Part shown: in pieces, positions 1 through 10,230 of the stretch | Numbering within the stretch: position 1 is the stretch's first letter | Layout of the letters: every line of letters starts with the position of its first letter | DNA from: Ascidia mentula | Lineage: Eukaryota > Chordata > Ascidiacea > Phlebobranchia > Ascidiidae | Assembly: GCA_947561715.1 (NCBI GenBank) | Contig: OX387202.1 | Span: 17,497,001-17,561,000 of the forward strand | DNA: 64,000 nt | Reading direction: 5' to 3' | Made by a program: the position numbers and the translations under genes | The notes under the pieces: generated by a model | Told to the model about the DNA's origin: nothing | Seen by the model: only the letters and a program-made list of their open reading frames with translations | Databases searched by the model: none

Positions 1-43
1 GACAAGTCAGAAAAAGCAGCAGAATGCAGTTGATATTTGCCAT
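1..43 (-). CDS. Ficolin-like lectin, exon 1 fragment (copy 1)
   Basis: The reverse complement of these bases starts with ATG and reads [14 protein letters not shown], which matches the signal peptide of the three complete ficolin-like genes in the window ([14 protein letters not shown]). The rest of the gene lies beyond the left edge. The 5' flank is also shared: the conserved acceptor-like ctgtag sits 20 nt upstream of the ATG (bases 63-68), and the sequence out to about base 480 resembles 22,689-23,500. This is therefore the 5' end of a fourth family member, and whether the rest is intact cannot be judged here. Confidence 0.8.
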   Translation of the reverse strand, partial: MANINCILLLFLTC

Positions 44-518
44 CTGTATTTTGAAAGTAGGCCTACAGAAGTTAAACAAGAAACAACATGAAATGTTACA
101 TGCTGATTATGTCAAATCGGATACAGCAGCATGCTTTGAAAAAGAAAACTACATTTTTCATATCATTTGATCTGTTCATATTTGTTTTGTTCATAATATT
201 TAACATACAAAAACGACTGCAGTTCACCCAGATGATTTTATCGTTTCATATCTTTCGTCACAAACTCCTTACACTACGCAAACAAACAACCACCTTTACA
301 CAGAGCAAGTATATCCCTCTGTCTTCATTTGCAACGATAATTAAACACTCTGTCTCTTTTTCTGCCGACGGTTTTCAACAGTATGGGTCAGTCTCATTAT
401 TCTCAGAATCTTACCTAGATCTGCAACAATATTTCAAGCTTTCAGGCGCTTATATAATTGAATGTTATTTCAGTTTGTCGAAAAACAAAAAAGGCGGTTT
501 GCTGGTATTATTTGAATC
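44..518. other. 5' flank of ficolin copy 1
   Basis: No gene is seen. The sequence is homologous to the upstream flanks of the other ficolin copies (22,689-23,517; 34,928-35,498; 57,856-58,436) but shorter, lacking part of the segment found in copy 2. Any ficolin promoter must lie here or within the minisatellite that follows. I could not identify a convincing TATA box. Confidence 0.6.
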
Positions 519-1010
519 TGGGAACCGTCAGGTACTTGTGGAAATATTGCTGGGAACCGTCAGGTACTTGCGGAAATATTGCAGGGAACCGTCAGGTATT
601 TGTGGATATATTGCAGGGAACCGTCAGGTATTTGTGGAAATATTGCTGGGAACCGTCAGGTACTTGTGGAAATGTTGCTGGGAACCGTCAGGTACTTGTG
701 GAAATATTGCTGGGTACCGTCAGGTACTTGCGGAAATATTGCAGGGATCCGTCAGGTACTTGTGGATATATTGCAGGGAACCGTCAGGTATTTGTGGAAA
801 TATTGCTGGAAACCGTCAGGTACTTGTGGAAATGTTGCTGGGAACCGTCAGGTACTTGCGGAAATATTGCTGGGAACCGTCATTTAATTGGGAAATATTG
901 CTGGGAACCGTCATTTAATTAGGAAATATTGCGGGGAACCGTCATGTAATTGTGAAAATATGGTTGGGAACCGTAATGTAATTTTGGAAATATTGCTGGA
1001 AACTTTTGGG
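519..1010. repeat. 32-bp minisatellite, about 15 units, with 160-bp higher-order repeat
   Basis: About 15 units of a 32-bp motif beginning gggaaccgtcaggtacttgt and ending ggaaatattgct. The period is even (32, occasionally 31). Five variant units in order make a 160-bp block that occurs twice, at about 519-678 and 679-838, with only a few substitutions between the two. Units near the right edge are more degenerate (gtcatttaatt, gtcatgtaatt), as expected at the edge of an array. Because 32 is not a multiple of 3 and the motif lacks stops, all three plus frames stay open; the resulting long ORFs are not evidence of a protein. Confidence 0.95.
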
Positions 1011-1536
1011 TTCATTAGCAAAGCCATAAGAAGTTTCTCATTGGAGCTATACAAAAGTTCAAGCCGTGGTAATTAAAATGTGTGTGCAAGCAAAGCAACA
1101 GACACGTCAAAACCACTCGTACAGGATGCAATCAGGACTGGTATCGGCACTCAAACCTCGGCAAAAAAGGCGCAATGTGATTCCATCGACCCAACGTTCT
1201 TCGTATCAATACAATGGATAAACGCGGGAAACTGCATAACAGTTACTGAATTTAATGCCTCTCAAAAATAAAACAACATTTTGGTTCGGTACATATATGA
1301 CGATGCATCAACACAAAAAACTAATTTTTTCGACGCCTCCACCAAGTAAATTCCCTCTTTCGTGCAAGTTTCCTGCATTTTCCTTTACCTATGAAAGGGC
1401 GCACAAAAATACAAGGGAATAAACTGGAATTGTGACATTGCCATATTGATGTAAATTATCAAACAGATCAATTTATTTGAACTTGGGCATTGCGTAAGAA
1501 TGAAAGTTCCACAAACGATTTCCCAAATATTGAGGT
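1011..1536. repeat. Repeated block Y, copy 1
   Basis: Non-coding block beginning ttcattagcaaagccataag and ending near ttcccaaatattgagg. Other copies lie at 3,683-4,235, 23,940-24,500 and 27,975-28,520, with a short 5' piece at 5,634-5,725. It directly follows the 32-bp motif in every copy, so motif and block form one unit. No gene is seen in it. Confidence 0.75.
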
Positions 1537-2774
1537 AAGTGTTTCTTAACCTGGGTTTCGACCTAAAAGGGTCTCATCAGTGCAGCTGGTGTTTTAAAAA
1601 TATTTAATTTCGCAAGTTAAGTTGGCACGAGGAGGTTGGATTGTAACCATTGAATACTTTCACTCGCATGAGTTAAGATGGTAATTGTTGGGCACTTGCG
1701 TGAATTTGAAAATCGTTCGTAGTTATGGCTGACGTAAACATTCATCACACACGTACAACATTAGTGGCTTTCGGTGCGGTTTTCGATATCGCGGCAAATG
1801 ACCGGGCGTTCATACGAGTCGGCGCCATGTCGTGAAGGCGTGATTTTCTCGCTTGCAGCGACTGACGGCGGAGTTAAATCTGATTTAACTTTTCCGTCAA
1901 CCGCAATGCTCGGAAGATTGTTTTCGCATGGTATTTGGATTGTTATAATGAATTTTAGGTGGTTTAAAATACTTTTATTTATACATTGGGTGTTTGGTAA
2001 AAAAATACCAGAAATTGATTAATAGATGATTATTACTGTTTACAATGACGCAATAAACATTTTTTTGTTATTTTGAAAACGTTTGTTTAAATAAATCTGG
2101 TGCATCAGAGCCTCAAACCTGGTCATTTTCTGGTCCAAAAGTAATAGCAAACTAAATAATGCATTTGTTTTGAGTCACGCTGTGTACATGATTATTTTAT
2201 TGATTTTAAAGTTAAACGTTAACAACAATTTGTCCTATCAACGATTTTACGACACAGAGGGTCAAGGTGTTTTAAATCGCACTTAGTGTATGAACCCCGC
2301 TGTCGCTTCAGACGGTGCGCGAAAAATCCGCAGACAACCGCGTCTGTTGTGCAGAAGAGGCTGTTCCAAAACATATTTTTTCGTGCTGTGATGCAATCAA
2401 AACACATTCCCGTGGTTAGGATAAGTATGCTTTATAGAGCGACCATATCTGGCCACGTATGGTGATGACCCCTATGGAATATTATGCGAATTTAAAATCT
2501 TGGACTTTAGTCATCTCTCCCAGACCCATCTTCAACACCATTGCATTCTGGTTGCGGTAAACAAAAAAACATAACATCCTGCATGCGAAAATGTCTTTGC
2601 TTGTACGCTGTATCCAAATACTAAAATTGTGTCAGATTGATTTCAATTCGTATTCCGTTTCGTTTTAAGTCTATATATTCTAATTATTGCTATTTTTGCA
2701 TGTTTTCGTGGGTTCGACGAATCCTTGCAGAGAATCCAAGGGCTTCGATGAGGTTGAAAGGTTAAGAATCTCTA
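1537..2774. mobile_element. Degenerate non-autonomous hAT-like element, copy 1
   Basis: The left end aagtgtttcttaacctggg and right end aaaggttaagaatctcta form imperfect terminal inverted repeats of the CAGTGGTTCTTAAC type known in hAT elements. The element interrupts block Y: the two flanks are contiguous at the unoccupied loci near 4,220-4,235 and 28,500-28,520. The flanking 8-mers (attgaggt and atcaatgt) are a decayed target duplication. I see no transposase. The copy at 24,504-25,805 is longer at its left end. Because both occupied loci sit in the same duplicated context, the insertion predates that duplication. Confidence 0.65.
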
Positions 2775-3637
2775 ATCAATGTTCTGATACTCAGACAAGA
2801 AAGCAACGAAGCGGGAAGTTTTCTGGGGGAATTTTGGGAAAAAGGAACGTTGACTTCTTTCCACGTCTCTCTCGTATTTTAACTGCATGTCTTGCTCTTT
2901 TTCGGTGGGAGCTTTGAAGTATTGTTAATGTGTAGTCACATACTAAACTCTGTACGCAAGTATATGATTGACTCAAATGTTGCCAAACAAAAAGGTAACA
3001 AATATTAACAAAATGATGGAATTCAAATATTTTAATTATTAGTTTTTTCTTCTATCTCTTTTAATCGAATGTTCACTGGCATCGCAGCCAAGGCTTGGCA
3101 CCTAAGCTTGATCATCCACTGTGGCTCTTATAGGCGCAACAAATCCTGTGGGGGCGAAAGGCCTATTGGCTAATAATTGCCCAAATGTCTATTCCAACTG
3201 TCTCTCTGTTGAATTTACAATGACAAACACTTTAATTGGAATAACAGTTAATTATCGGGCTTTTGGGAATAAATTTCAATCCCCGTCGAATAGCTTATAG
3301 AGACTCAGTATTGATAGTCTTGATACAGTGATAATAGAGAATGCAATTGAACACGTAACAGACTGATCTTAACTCAACTTGTATTGCCATGCACTGCGAT
3401 TTGAAACGTAAGATCACGTGACATTGCTAGAGCACCAACGCCACATAGCGGAAGAGAAAAAATGGAAATGTCACTCAATGACTGCTAAAACTTGTCATTG
3501 TCCGCTGCATTATCCACATCGCTACATGACTTATACCTTGGTTTCGTATATGTGCAAGATTTTCCCCGAAAGGTTACGCTCTATAATTTTGAAGCAAATG
3601 TGTTCACAATTTGCACAGCAACACAGAATAAGAAGTA
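2775..3637. repeat. Repeated block X, copy 1
   Basis: Non-coding block recognisable by aaaaggaacgttgacttctt, then a middle part with gcagccaaggcttggcacct, then acgtaagatcacgtgaca, ending just before a short run of the 32-bp minisatellite motif. Seven copies occur in the window (about 2,815; 4,783; 7,262; 25,855; 27,150; 28,578, truncated; 45,445, with an internal deletion). Short ORFs here are not conserved as proteins between copies. Confidence 0.75.
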
Positions 3638-3690
3638 TTTTGGGGAACCGTCAGGCATTCGTGGAAGTATTGCTAGGAACCATTGTGTTC
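3638..3690. repeat. Short (about 2-unit) form of the 32-bp motif
   Basis: Between blocks X and Y lie roughly two units of the same 32-bp motif (ggggaaccgtcaggcattcg, then ctaggaaccattgtg). Equivalent short forms lie at 5,596-5,642, 26,655-26,690 and 27,930-27,985. They occupy the same position as the long arrays at 519-1010 and 23,518-23,945. Confidence 0.8.
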
Positions 3691-4782
3691 ATTAGCAAAG
3701 CCATAAGAAGTTTCTCGCAGGAGCTATACAGAAAGTCAAGTCTTGGTAATTAATATGTTTGTGCAAGCGAAGCAACAGATACGTCAAAACCACTCGTACA
3801 GGATGCAATCAGACTGATATCGGCACTCAAACCACGGAAATAATGTGAAAGACATCGGCAAAAGGCGCAATGTTATTCCATCGAACCAATGTTCTTCGTA
3901 TCAATGCAATGGATAAACACGGAAAACTGCATAATGGTAACTGAATTTAATGCCTCACAAAAATAAAACAACATTTTGGTTCGGTACATATATGACGACC
4001 ATCAGCACAAAAAACACTTCCGTTGTCTCTTCGCGGGAAATTGCTTCTTACGTGCAAGTTTCAGGTATTTTCCTTTACTTATGAAAGGGCGCACAAAACA
4101 GAAGGGAATATACTGGAATAGTGACATTGCCATATTCATGTGAATCATCAAACAGATCAAGTTATTTCAACTTGGGCATTGCGTAAGAATGAAATTTCCA
4201 CAAAAGATTTCCCAAATATTTAAGTTCTGATACTGCGAAATGAAACAAACTTTGGAGTTTGTCTGGATGGCAAATTTCTTGTTGTATTACACATAACTGT
4301 GATTTGGTGTGGAGTATAAAGAGGGTTTCCATACCATGCTTATTTCTAGAATTTGTGCATATTTCCACAAGCAGTATTTTTGAAAATAAAACTCTGCCCT
4401 TTTCCATGACACGTGTTTCCTTTGTGCTTACGTGTTTGTTTTTTTGTTTATGTTTTGCGTTCTAACGGGTCAATTTTTTCAAAAATTACGGATTTACAAT
4501 GACATGTCGCGGTGGTAAAAGATTTCTGATGGACCACCTTCAGAAAAGTCCAATCATTCCGACGAATTAATATATCTTCAAGATCGGACGAAGTGTGAAA
4601 TGCATTAGAAATGTCGACGTAAAAAGCAACATACTTACGTTGTCGATAATAACCCTGGGTGTAACACATAATAGTAATTGCTGCAGATTGCTACATAATA
4701 AACCGTGCAAATGAAAGCATTGGTTTGAGTTCGACTTTTGCATGGGGTTTTTATATTGGAAGACGAAGCTTGGCGTTTTCTG
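3691..4782. repeat. Blocks Y (copy 2) and T (copy 1)
   Basis: Block Y runs to about 4,235 without the hAT-like insertion, so the stretch ccaaatatttaagttctgat is an unoccupied target site. From about 4,310 a second block (T, starting agtataaagagggtttccat) runs to the next X block; its partner is 26,678-27,149, with partial copies at 6,997-7,262 and 45,100-45,445. No gene is seen. Confidence 0.7.
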
Positions 4783-5787
4783 AGGGAAGGTTGAGAAAAA
4801 GGAACGTTGACTTCTTTCTACGTCTCTCTCTTTTATTTTAGCTGCATGTCCTGCTCTTTCTAGGTGCGAGTTAGGAAGTATGTGTAATGTGTAGTCACAG
4901 ACTAAACTCACTGCACAACTATATGATGGACTCACATGTTGCCAAATAAAAGGGTAACAAATATTAACAAAATAATGCAATTTAAATATTTTAATTAATA
5001 GTTTTTTCTTCTATATTTTTATCTAATGTTCACTGGCATCGCAGCCAAGGCTTGGCACCTAAGCTTGATCAGCCACTGTGGCTCCTATAGGCGCAACAAA
5101 TCGTGTGGAGGCGAAAGGCCTGTTGGCCAATAATTGCCCGAATGTCTATTCCAACTGTCTCTCAGTAGAATTCGCGATGACAAACACTTTAATTCGAATA
5201 ACAGTTTATCATCAGGCTTTGGGAATAAATTCCAATCCCCGGCGAATAGCCTATTATGTCCCAGTGATGATTTGCTTTTTACAATGATAATAGAGAATGC
5301 AAGTGAACAGTAACAGACTGATGTTAACTCAACTTGTAATGCCATGCACTGCGATTTGAAACGTAAGATCACGTGACATTGCTAGAGCACCAGCGCCACA
5401 TAGCGGAAGAGACAAAAGGGAATGTTAAGCAATGAATGCTAAAACTTGTCATTGTCCGCTGCATTATCCACATCGCTACATGACTTATATCTTGGTTTCG
5501 TATATGAGTAAGATTTTCCCCGAAAGGTTACGCTCTATATTTTTGAAGTAAATGTGTTCACAATTTGCGCAGCAACACACCATAAGAAGTATTTTGGGGA
5601 ACCGTCAGACATTTGTGGAAGTATTGCTGGGAACCATTGTGTTCATTAACAAAGCCATAAGAAGTTTCTCGCAGGAGCTATACAGAAGGTGAAGTCTTGG
5701 TAATGTGTGCGCAAGCGAAGCAACAGATACGGCAATATGGCAAAACCATTCGCCTATTACTGTTTTGTCGTTAATATTCGTACACAA
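4783..5787. repeat. Repeated block X copy 2 and truncated Y
   Basis: X block to about 5,595, short 32-bp motif form, then only about 90 bp of block Y before the sequence changes. The last part (about 5,750-5,787) matches the flank at 17,600-17,625. No gene is seen. Confidence 0.7.
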
Positions 5788-5795
5788 CTTTATGA

Positions 5796-6207
5796 CAGTG
5801 TTTCTCAAACTTTTTCCAATCACATACCGCTCATTTGTTTTTTAATGCACTGCGTACCACCGTATTACTATACCATAACTGTTATGACATAACACCAATG
5901 AATAACAATTTAGCCAATATCACCAGTTGCTTGGATTTCTTTATTGTGCATTTGTGACACAATAGTATCAACGTGAAATTGTTACACAGTTGAATACACG
6001 ATGTCAGAATTACTTCAACAGTGCAACAATTTCACGTTGATACTATTGCGTCACAAATGCACAATGAAGAAACCGACATCATGTATTTGCAGCGGTTTTG
6101 GCTTCTGCAAAGTGCGGCAAATTGTATAGAGTAGACTAAATGGCGTACCACTTGAAAAGCTCTCGCGTACCACTAGTGGTACGCGTACCATAGTTTGAGA
6201 ACCACTG
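5796..6207. mobile_element. hAT-type MITE, 412 bp, with perfect 8-bp target duplication
   Basis: The ends are cagtgtttctcaaact and agtttgagaaccactg, terminal inverted repeats of the hAT superfamily. The element is flanked by a perfect 8-bp duplication, ctttatga, at 5,788-5,795 and 6,208-6,215; 8 bp is the hAT target length. An internal pair of inverted arms of about 58 nt (5,936-5,993 and 6,014-6,072) would form a long hairpin. There is no transposase, so it would depend on a helper. The paralogous locus near 17,605-17,645 reads through the target without the element, which supports both ends. Confidence 0.92.
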
Positions 6208-6215
6208 CTTTATGA

Positions 6216-6996
6216 CAAACAATATTAATGCTTTTCTACACTCTTAACATGTAACATCCAGGGACATGTTTTTTCCTAATTCTTTCGAAATTACGGTTGA
6301 TTTGTTCCAATCACATTCCCATTATATGTGTGCACTACGGTTTTTAGCAGATACGTTTCTTTCTAGCGTTACAGTGATGGAGCATGAATTATGGATGGTA
6401 GCTCGAGGTGTCCAGGTTTAAAGAGTTCGCAGATTTAAAAAATATTTGGGAAACAATTTTTCGATCATTATTTTTGATATGAAATAAACGACCGTTTGCA
6501 ACTGTTCTGGTTACGTCGTGTGATTAGTATAATGTGCCACAATCAATCTGTGACTACCTGTGTGATTACTACCACCGTGCGGAATACTGATAGCAATTAA
6601 CTGTCATATAAATGCGTTCTTGTTATCCAAGTTTTTAGTTGATTATTTAGCCTGCAGTCATTTCGATACGAACATTTTACAGAAACGCAACATCAGCAGG
6701 GAACAAATATGTTTATCTTGTGTTAGTTTTCGTTCACTTATATCAACTCACTTATAAATGTTTTGACAAATGCCTTAGCCAGGGTTTCACAAATGGATTC
6801 ATCAGGCTTGTCCACAAGCATATGAACAATGCACAATGTTACAGGACCCACGATGCGATGCGTGTTTATGATGCTAAAATGTCATTGCGTAAACCACTAA
6901 GTGGCGACAGCAACGCTGGAGCGATGTCTGACTGAAATAGGAAGTCATTATGTACGTACAACTGACTTGGAGGTCCAGAATGCAACAGCACACACA
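6216..6996. repeat. Repeated block Z, copy 1 (partial)
   Basis: Non-coding block marked by gtgcggaatactgatagcaa and ggattcatcaggcttgtcca. Related copies: 15,096-16,297; 17,650-19,290; 29,445-31,078; 52,875-54,147. The small ORFs in it are interrupted or truncated between copies and are not treated as genes. Confidence 0.7.
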
Positions 6997-8792
6997 TAAG
7001 ATCGGACGAAGTGTGAAATGCATTAGAAATGTCGACATCATAGCAACGTGTTTATTTCTGAGTCCATGTCGGTGGTAACCCTATATGTAACACTTAATTG
7101 TGATTGCTGATTATTGCTACATAATAAACTGTGCATAGGAAAGCATTGGTATCATTCCCAGTGGGTAAAATGGCATGACTTCCGATCGCAGACAAAACTT
7201 GCGTAAGGTTTTTTTACTGGAACCTGCAATAACGTACATAAGTTGGCTAAGACGAAGAGGGACGTTTTGTGAAGGAAGGTTGAGAAAAAAGAACGTTGAC
7301 TTCTTTCTACGTCTCTCTCCTTTATTTTAGCTGCATGTCTTGCTCTATTTCCGTGCGAGCTTGGAAGTATGGGTAATGTGTCGTCACAGACTAAACACAC
7401 TACACAACTACATGATTGACTCAAATGTTCGCAAATGAAATGAAAAAATATGAACAAAATATAGAATTTTAATTATTTAAATTTTTCTTTTTAGATATGA
7501 AATCTAAATATTTTAACTTTGAATTTGTTCTCTTATTTCTTTATATCAAATGTTCACTGACATCGCAGCCAAGGCTTGGCACCTAAGCTTGATCAGCCAC
7601 TGTGGCCCCGCAACAAATCCTGTGGAGGCGAAAGGCCTGTTGGCCAATAATTGTCTGAATATCTCTCTGTTGAATTTACAATGACAAACACTTTAATTCG
7701 AATAACAGTTAATTATCAGGCCTTTTGGGAATAAATCTCAATCCTCGGCAAATAGCTTATAGAGACCCAGTGATGATTTGTTTGTCACAATAATAATCGA
7801 TAATGCAATTGAACACGTAACAGATTGATCTTAACTCAACCGATAAAGCCATGCACTGCGATTTGATACGTAAGATCACGAGAATTTCTACAGCAGCAGC
7901 GACATATAGTGGAAGAGGAAAAAGGGAATGTCGCGCAATGACTGTTAAAACTTGTCTTTGTCCGCTGTAATATCCACATCGCTATATGTCTTACACCTTG
8001 GTTTTCTATATAAGTAAGATTTTCCCCAACAAGATCGCAAATGTATATGAACTCTCAGTATAAAATAGCGACTTATCGAAACCCACAATTTCAAGCTTAC
8101 TCTTATGGCGTTAAAAATCTTTTATGAAATTTCCACTCTCAATTGGGCGCAATGTAGTTGCTATAAATAACGTAAGAAAACAAAGCGATTCAATTCATAC
8201 ATCGAACCTTCATGAAGAAATTAGTCGTGTTGTTTGAACAGTGCAACAATACACCGTGTTAGAAACAGTTTTTTAGTTGTTTCGGTAACTTCACACACAC
8301 CTGTGTCCAATATAGAACATAATGGATGACCGTGACAGCAAGGAACTGAAGTAGTTTTTTATAAAATTGCAACTTAATGTACGAACCGCCGATTTGAAGC
8401 ACCACAAAAATGGGACACGCACCAAACTTTAAGCTGTGTCTAACATAGAAATACATTTCTTTCCACGTCTTTAATCCAAATATGTTTCATGGGCACCAAT
8501 TTTACACATAAACAAGGTTTACAAACAGTTACAACAATCACTCCCTGCAAATCATTGACGAACAGCAAATCACAAGAAACTTTGATAACGATTTCATTCA
8601 CATATCTGAGAATGCAGAGGCTTCCCCATACAACAGAAAATATTGACATGTTTTACTTATTTTAAAGACCTTTCGGTAAAAACTCATGCCATGATATGTT
8701 TAAAAATCTCGTGACTGGTCCAGCTCCACAGTTATTAGAGCTGACCAAACTGACGTCATAAATCGTAGATAGGACTTGCGTGGGTGGTGACG
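6997..8792. repeat. Blocks T (partial), X (copy 3) and W (copy 1)
   Basis: This stretch starts a long duplication whose partner begins near 45,190. X runs from about 7,262 to 8,030. Block W follows (atagcgacttatcgaaaccc; taagctgtgtctaacat), with partners at 29,005-29,445, 46,070-46,790 and a shorter piece near 16,300-16,450. The partner lacks about 190 bp of the X block (the part around 7,515-7,690). No gene is seen. Confidence 0.7.
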
Positions 8793-9360
8793 TCATATAT
8801 CATTAATTTTAGTCACACACCCGCAGGAGCGGAAAAAACAATTAACGCACAGTAAAAGGCACAAAACGCAAACAATAAACACATTAAGCTTTAAACAGTA
8901 ATGTGGGAAAGGGGTAGGTATTGCCCACATTAAGTTGCAACTGTTGATGTTGTTTGTACAGTGAATCCATGAGCAGGAGACGATACATGTCTCTCGCCGA
9001 CTCAAGGATTTGCGGTCGCTGAACTTAACTCTGTGACTCGGGTTGTCGAGCACGTGTTTGCACACTTCCGACGTTGCCGATCGTTGATGTTCAGCGATGC
9101 GTGTCCACAAGTTTCTTGATATCTGTTCAATGTAGGATTGACTACACAAATATGGGAGTTTGTTAACGACGGATGAGAGGTGAAAGGTCGTCTTTTTGAA
9201 TGGAAAATTCTGCGCAAGCTTGAGTGGGTCATGTTCCACGCCCTATACAGTCTTCCTGTCTGTGCAGCGGTAATCGAAACGTGTTGATTTCCGATGGATT
9301 CGGTGGTTGATACGATCTGGGCAGCCTCATCACACAGAATTTTGCGTTTTTGTGTGTGGA
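8793..9360 (-). mobile_element. Penelope-like element relic with GIY-YIG endonuclease fragment
   Basis: The minus strand encodes YLCSQSYIEQISRNLWTRIA, followed by EHQR, then SEVCKHVLDNPSHRVKF and SLSRRE. The pattern SYIGxTxRxLxxRxxEH followed by HxLxxxHxxxF is that of the GIY-YIG endonuclease of Penelope-like retroelements. Upstream on the same strand, KLAQNFPFKKTTFHLSSVVNKL fits the linker before the nuclease. The reverse transcriptase is absent, so this is a 3' fragment. A paralogous copy is at 46,800-47,170 and a more decayed relative at 16,520-17,130. Family assignment is from motif recognition only. Confidence 0.6.
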
Positions 9361-9650
9361 TTTTGGAATGTCCACCTCATTTTTTATGCATTACCGAACT
9401 TGCGCACTAAGCTACGAATTTGTTCTAACCTATTTTTTTCGAAATTATGATTGTTTTGTTGATATGTGTGCACTACGATGCATAGGCATATTTTACCGTG
9501 CAAAATAAGTTTGTTTCTAGCGCTACATGGAAAGAGCATGAATTATGGATCGTGGCAAAAGATATTACGGGAAAAAGGGCCCGATTTTTTTAGCTGCAGT
9601 ATCTTTGTAATCGAAGACATGACAAAAATATTAGGAAAGCTATATTTAAC
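9361..9650. other. Flank between Penelope-like relic and LINE
   Basis: Non-coding sequence homologous to 29,440-29,595 (shared stretch gtgcaaaataagtttgtttc), and to 47,160-47,444. Homology to the 29.5-kb locus stops at about 9,640-9,651, which is used to place the LINE 3' end. Confidence 0.55.
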
Positions 9651-9870
9651 TTTTTTTTTCGGGGCACATCAAATCCCCACGAATATCACACCACGTGAAC
9701 GAATAACGCCACGCATAAAATTGAACAAAGTAAGTGGGGAAACGCAACGAATAAGGGAACGGTCTTGACGATACACAGCGACTCCTTGCGGCAGCCAGTC
9801 CCTCGCGGGTAACGCACTAGTTGGCGCAAATACCTAGTAGGCACAGGAGAAAACACAAGGAAAAAAAAAA

Positions 9871-9987
9871 CCCATATACCCATATACCAAATATACCAAA
9901 ACGAAAAAACCTGACCGGGATTCGTGCCCAGGATATCCTGGGTTCAAATCCCGGTGTGGTCAAAAAAAAAAAAAAAAAAAAAAAAAA
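9871..9987 (+). mobile_element. Short tRNA-like SINE with A tail inside the LINE 3' UTR
   Basis: The sister LINE copy reads aaggaaaaaaaaaacgcaaa at 47,652-47,671, whereas here about 107 bp plus a 26-nt A run (9,962-9,987) separates the same two sides. The inserted piece ends in a T-arm-like sequence (ctgggttcaaatcccgg, an RNA polymerase III B-box match) followed by tgtggtc and poly(A). It went into a pre-existing A10 tract. The same body occurs, decayed, at about 21,075-21,144 and 56,249-56,317 in ficolin introns. Confidence 0.8.
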
Positions 9988-10230
9988 CGCAAAACACACA
10001 AAAAATAATCGCATGGGGAGCTATCGACCCCTAGTGGTTGATTTAACATGGTGTAACTGACCACGTGTTGGCGCAGCTAAATGGCGGGCGAAGTGGGCGC
10101 TTTTATGGGGTGTCGGTATGCGTGATGTTAAGCGTGTTTACGACATCGGCCAGGATTTCCTCGAGAAAGGGGTTGTCCCTATTTCGCTGGACAGTGAGTC
10201 TTAAGCGAAAGGAGGATTTGCAGGATGTTA

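Noticed and set aside
88-918. 276-codon ORF and overlapping 154- and 102-codon ORFs across the minisatellite
   Set aside because: They arise because the 32-bp motif lacks stops in every frame; the other array encodes different chains, and there is no domain or conserved start.
519-1010. Regular repeat resembling a CRISPR array
   Set aside because: Units abut directly with no unique spacers, the host DNA is eukaryotic, and no cas-like genes are present.
4567-4980. 137-codon minus ORF also found at 26,930-27,343
   Set aside because: Related through block T/X duplication only; the other copies of the block break it, and there is no domain.
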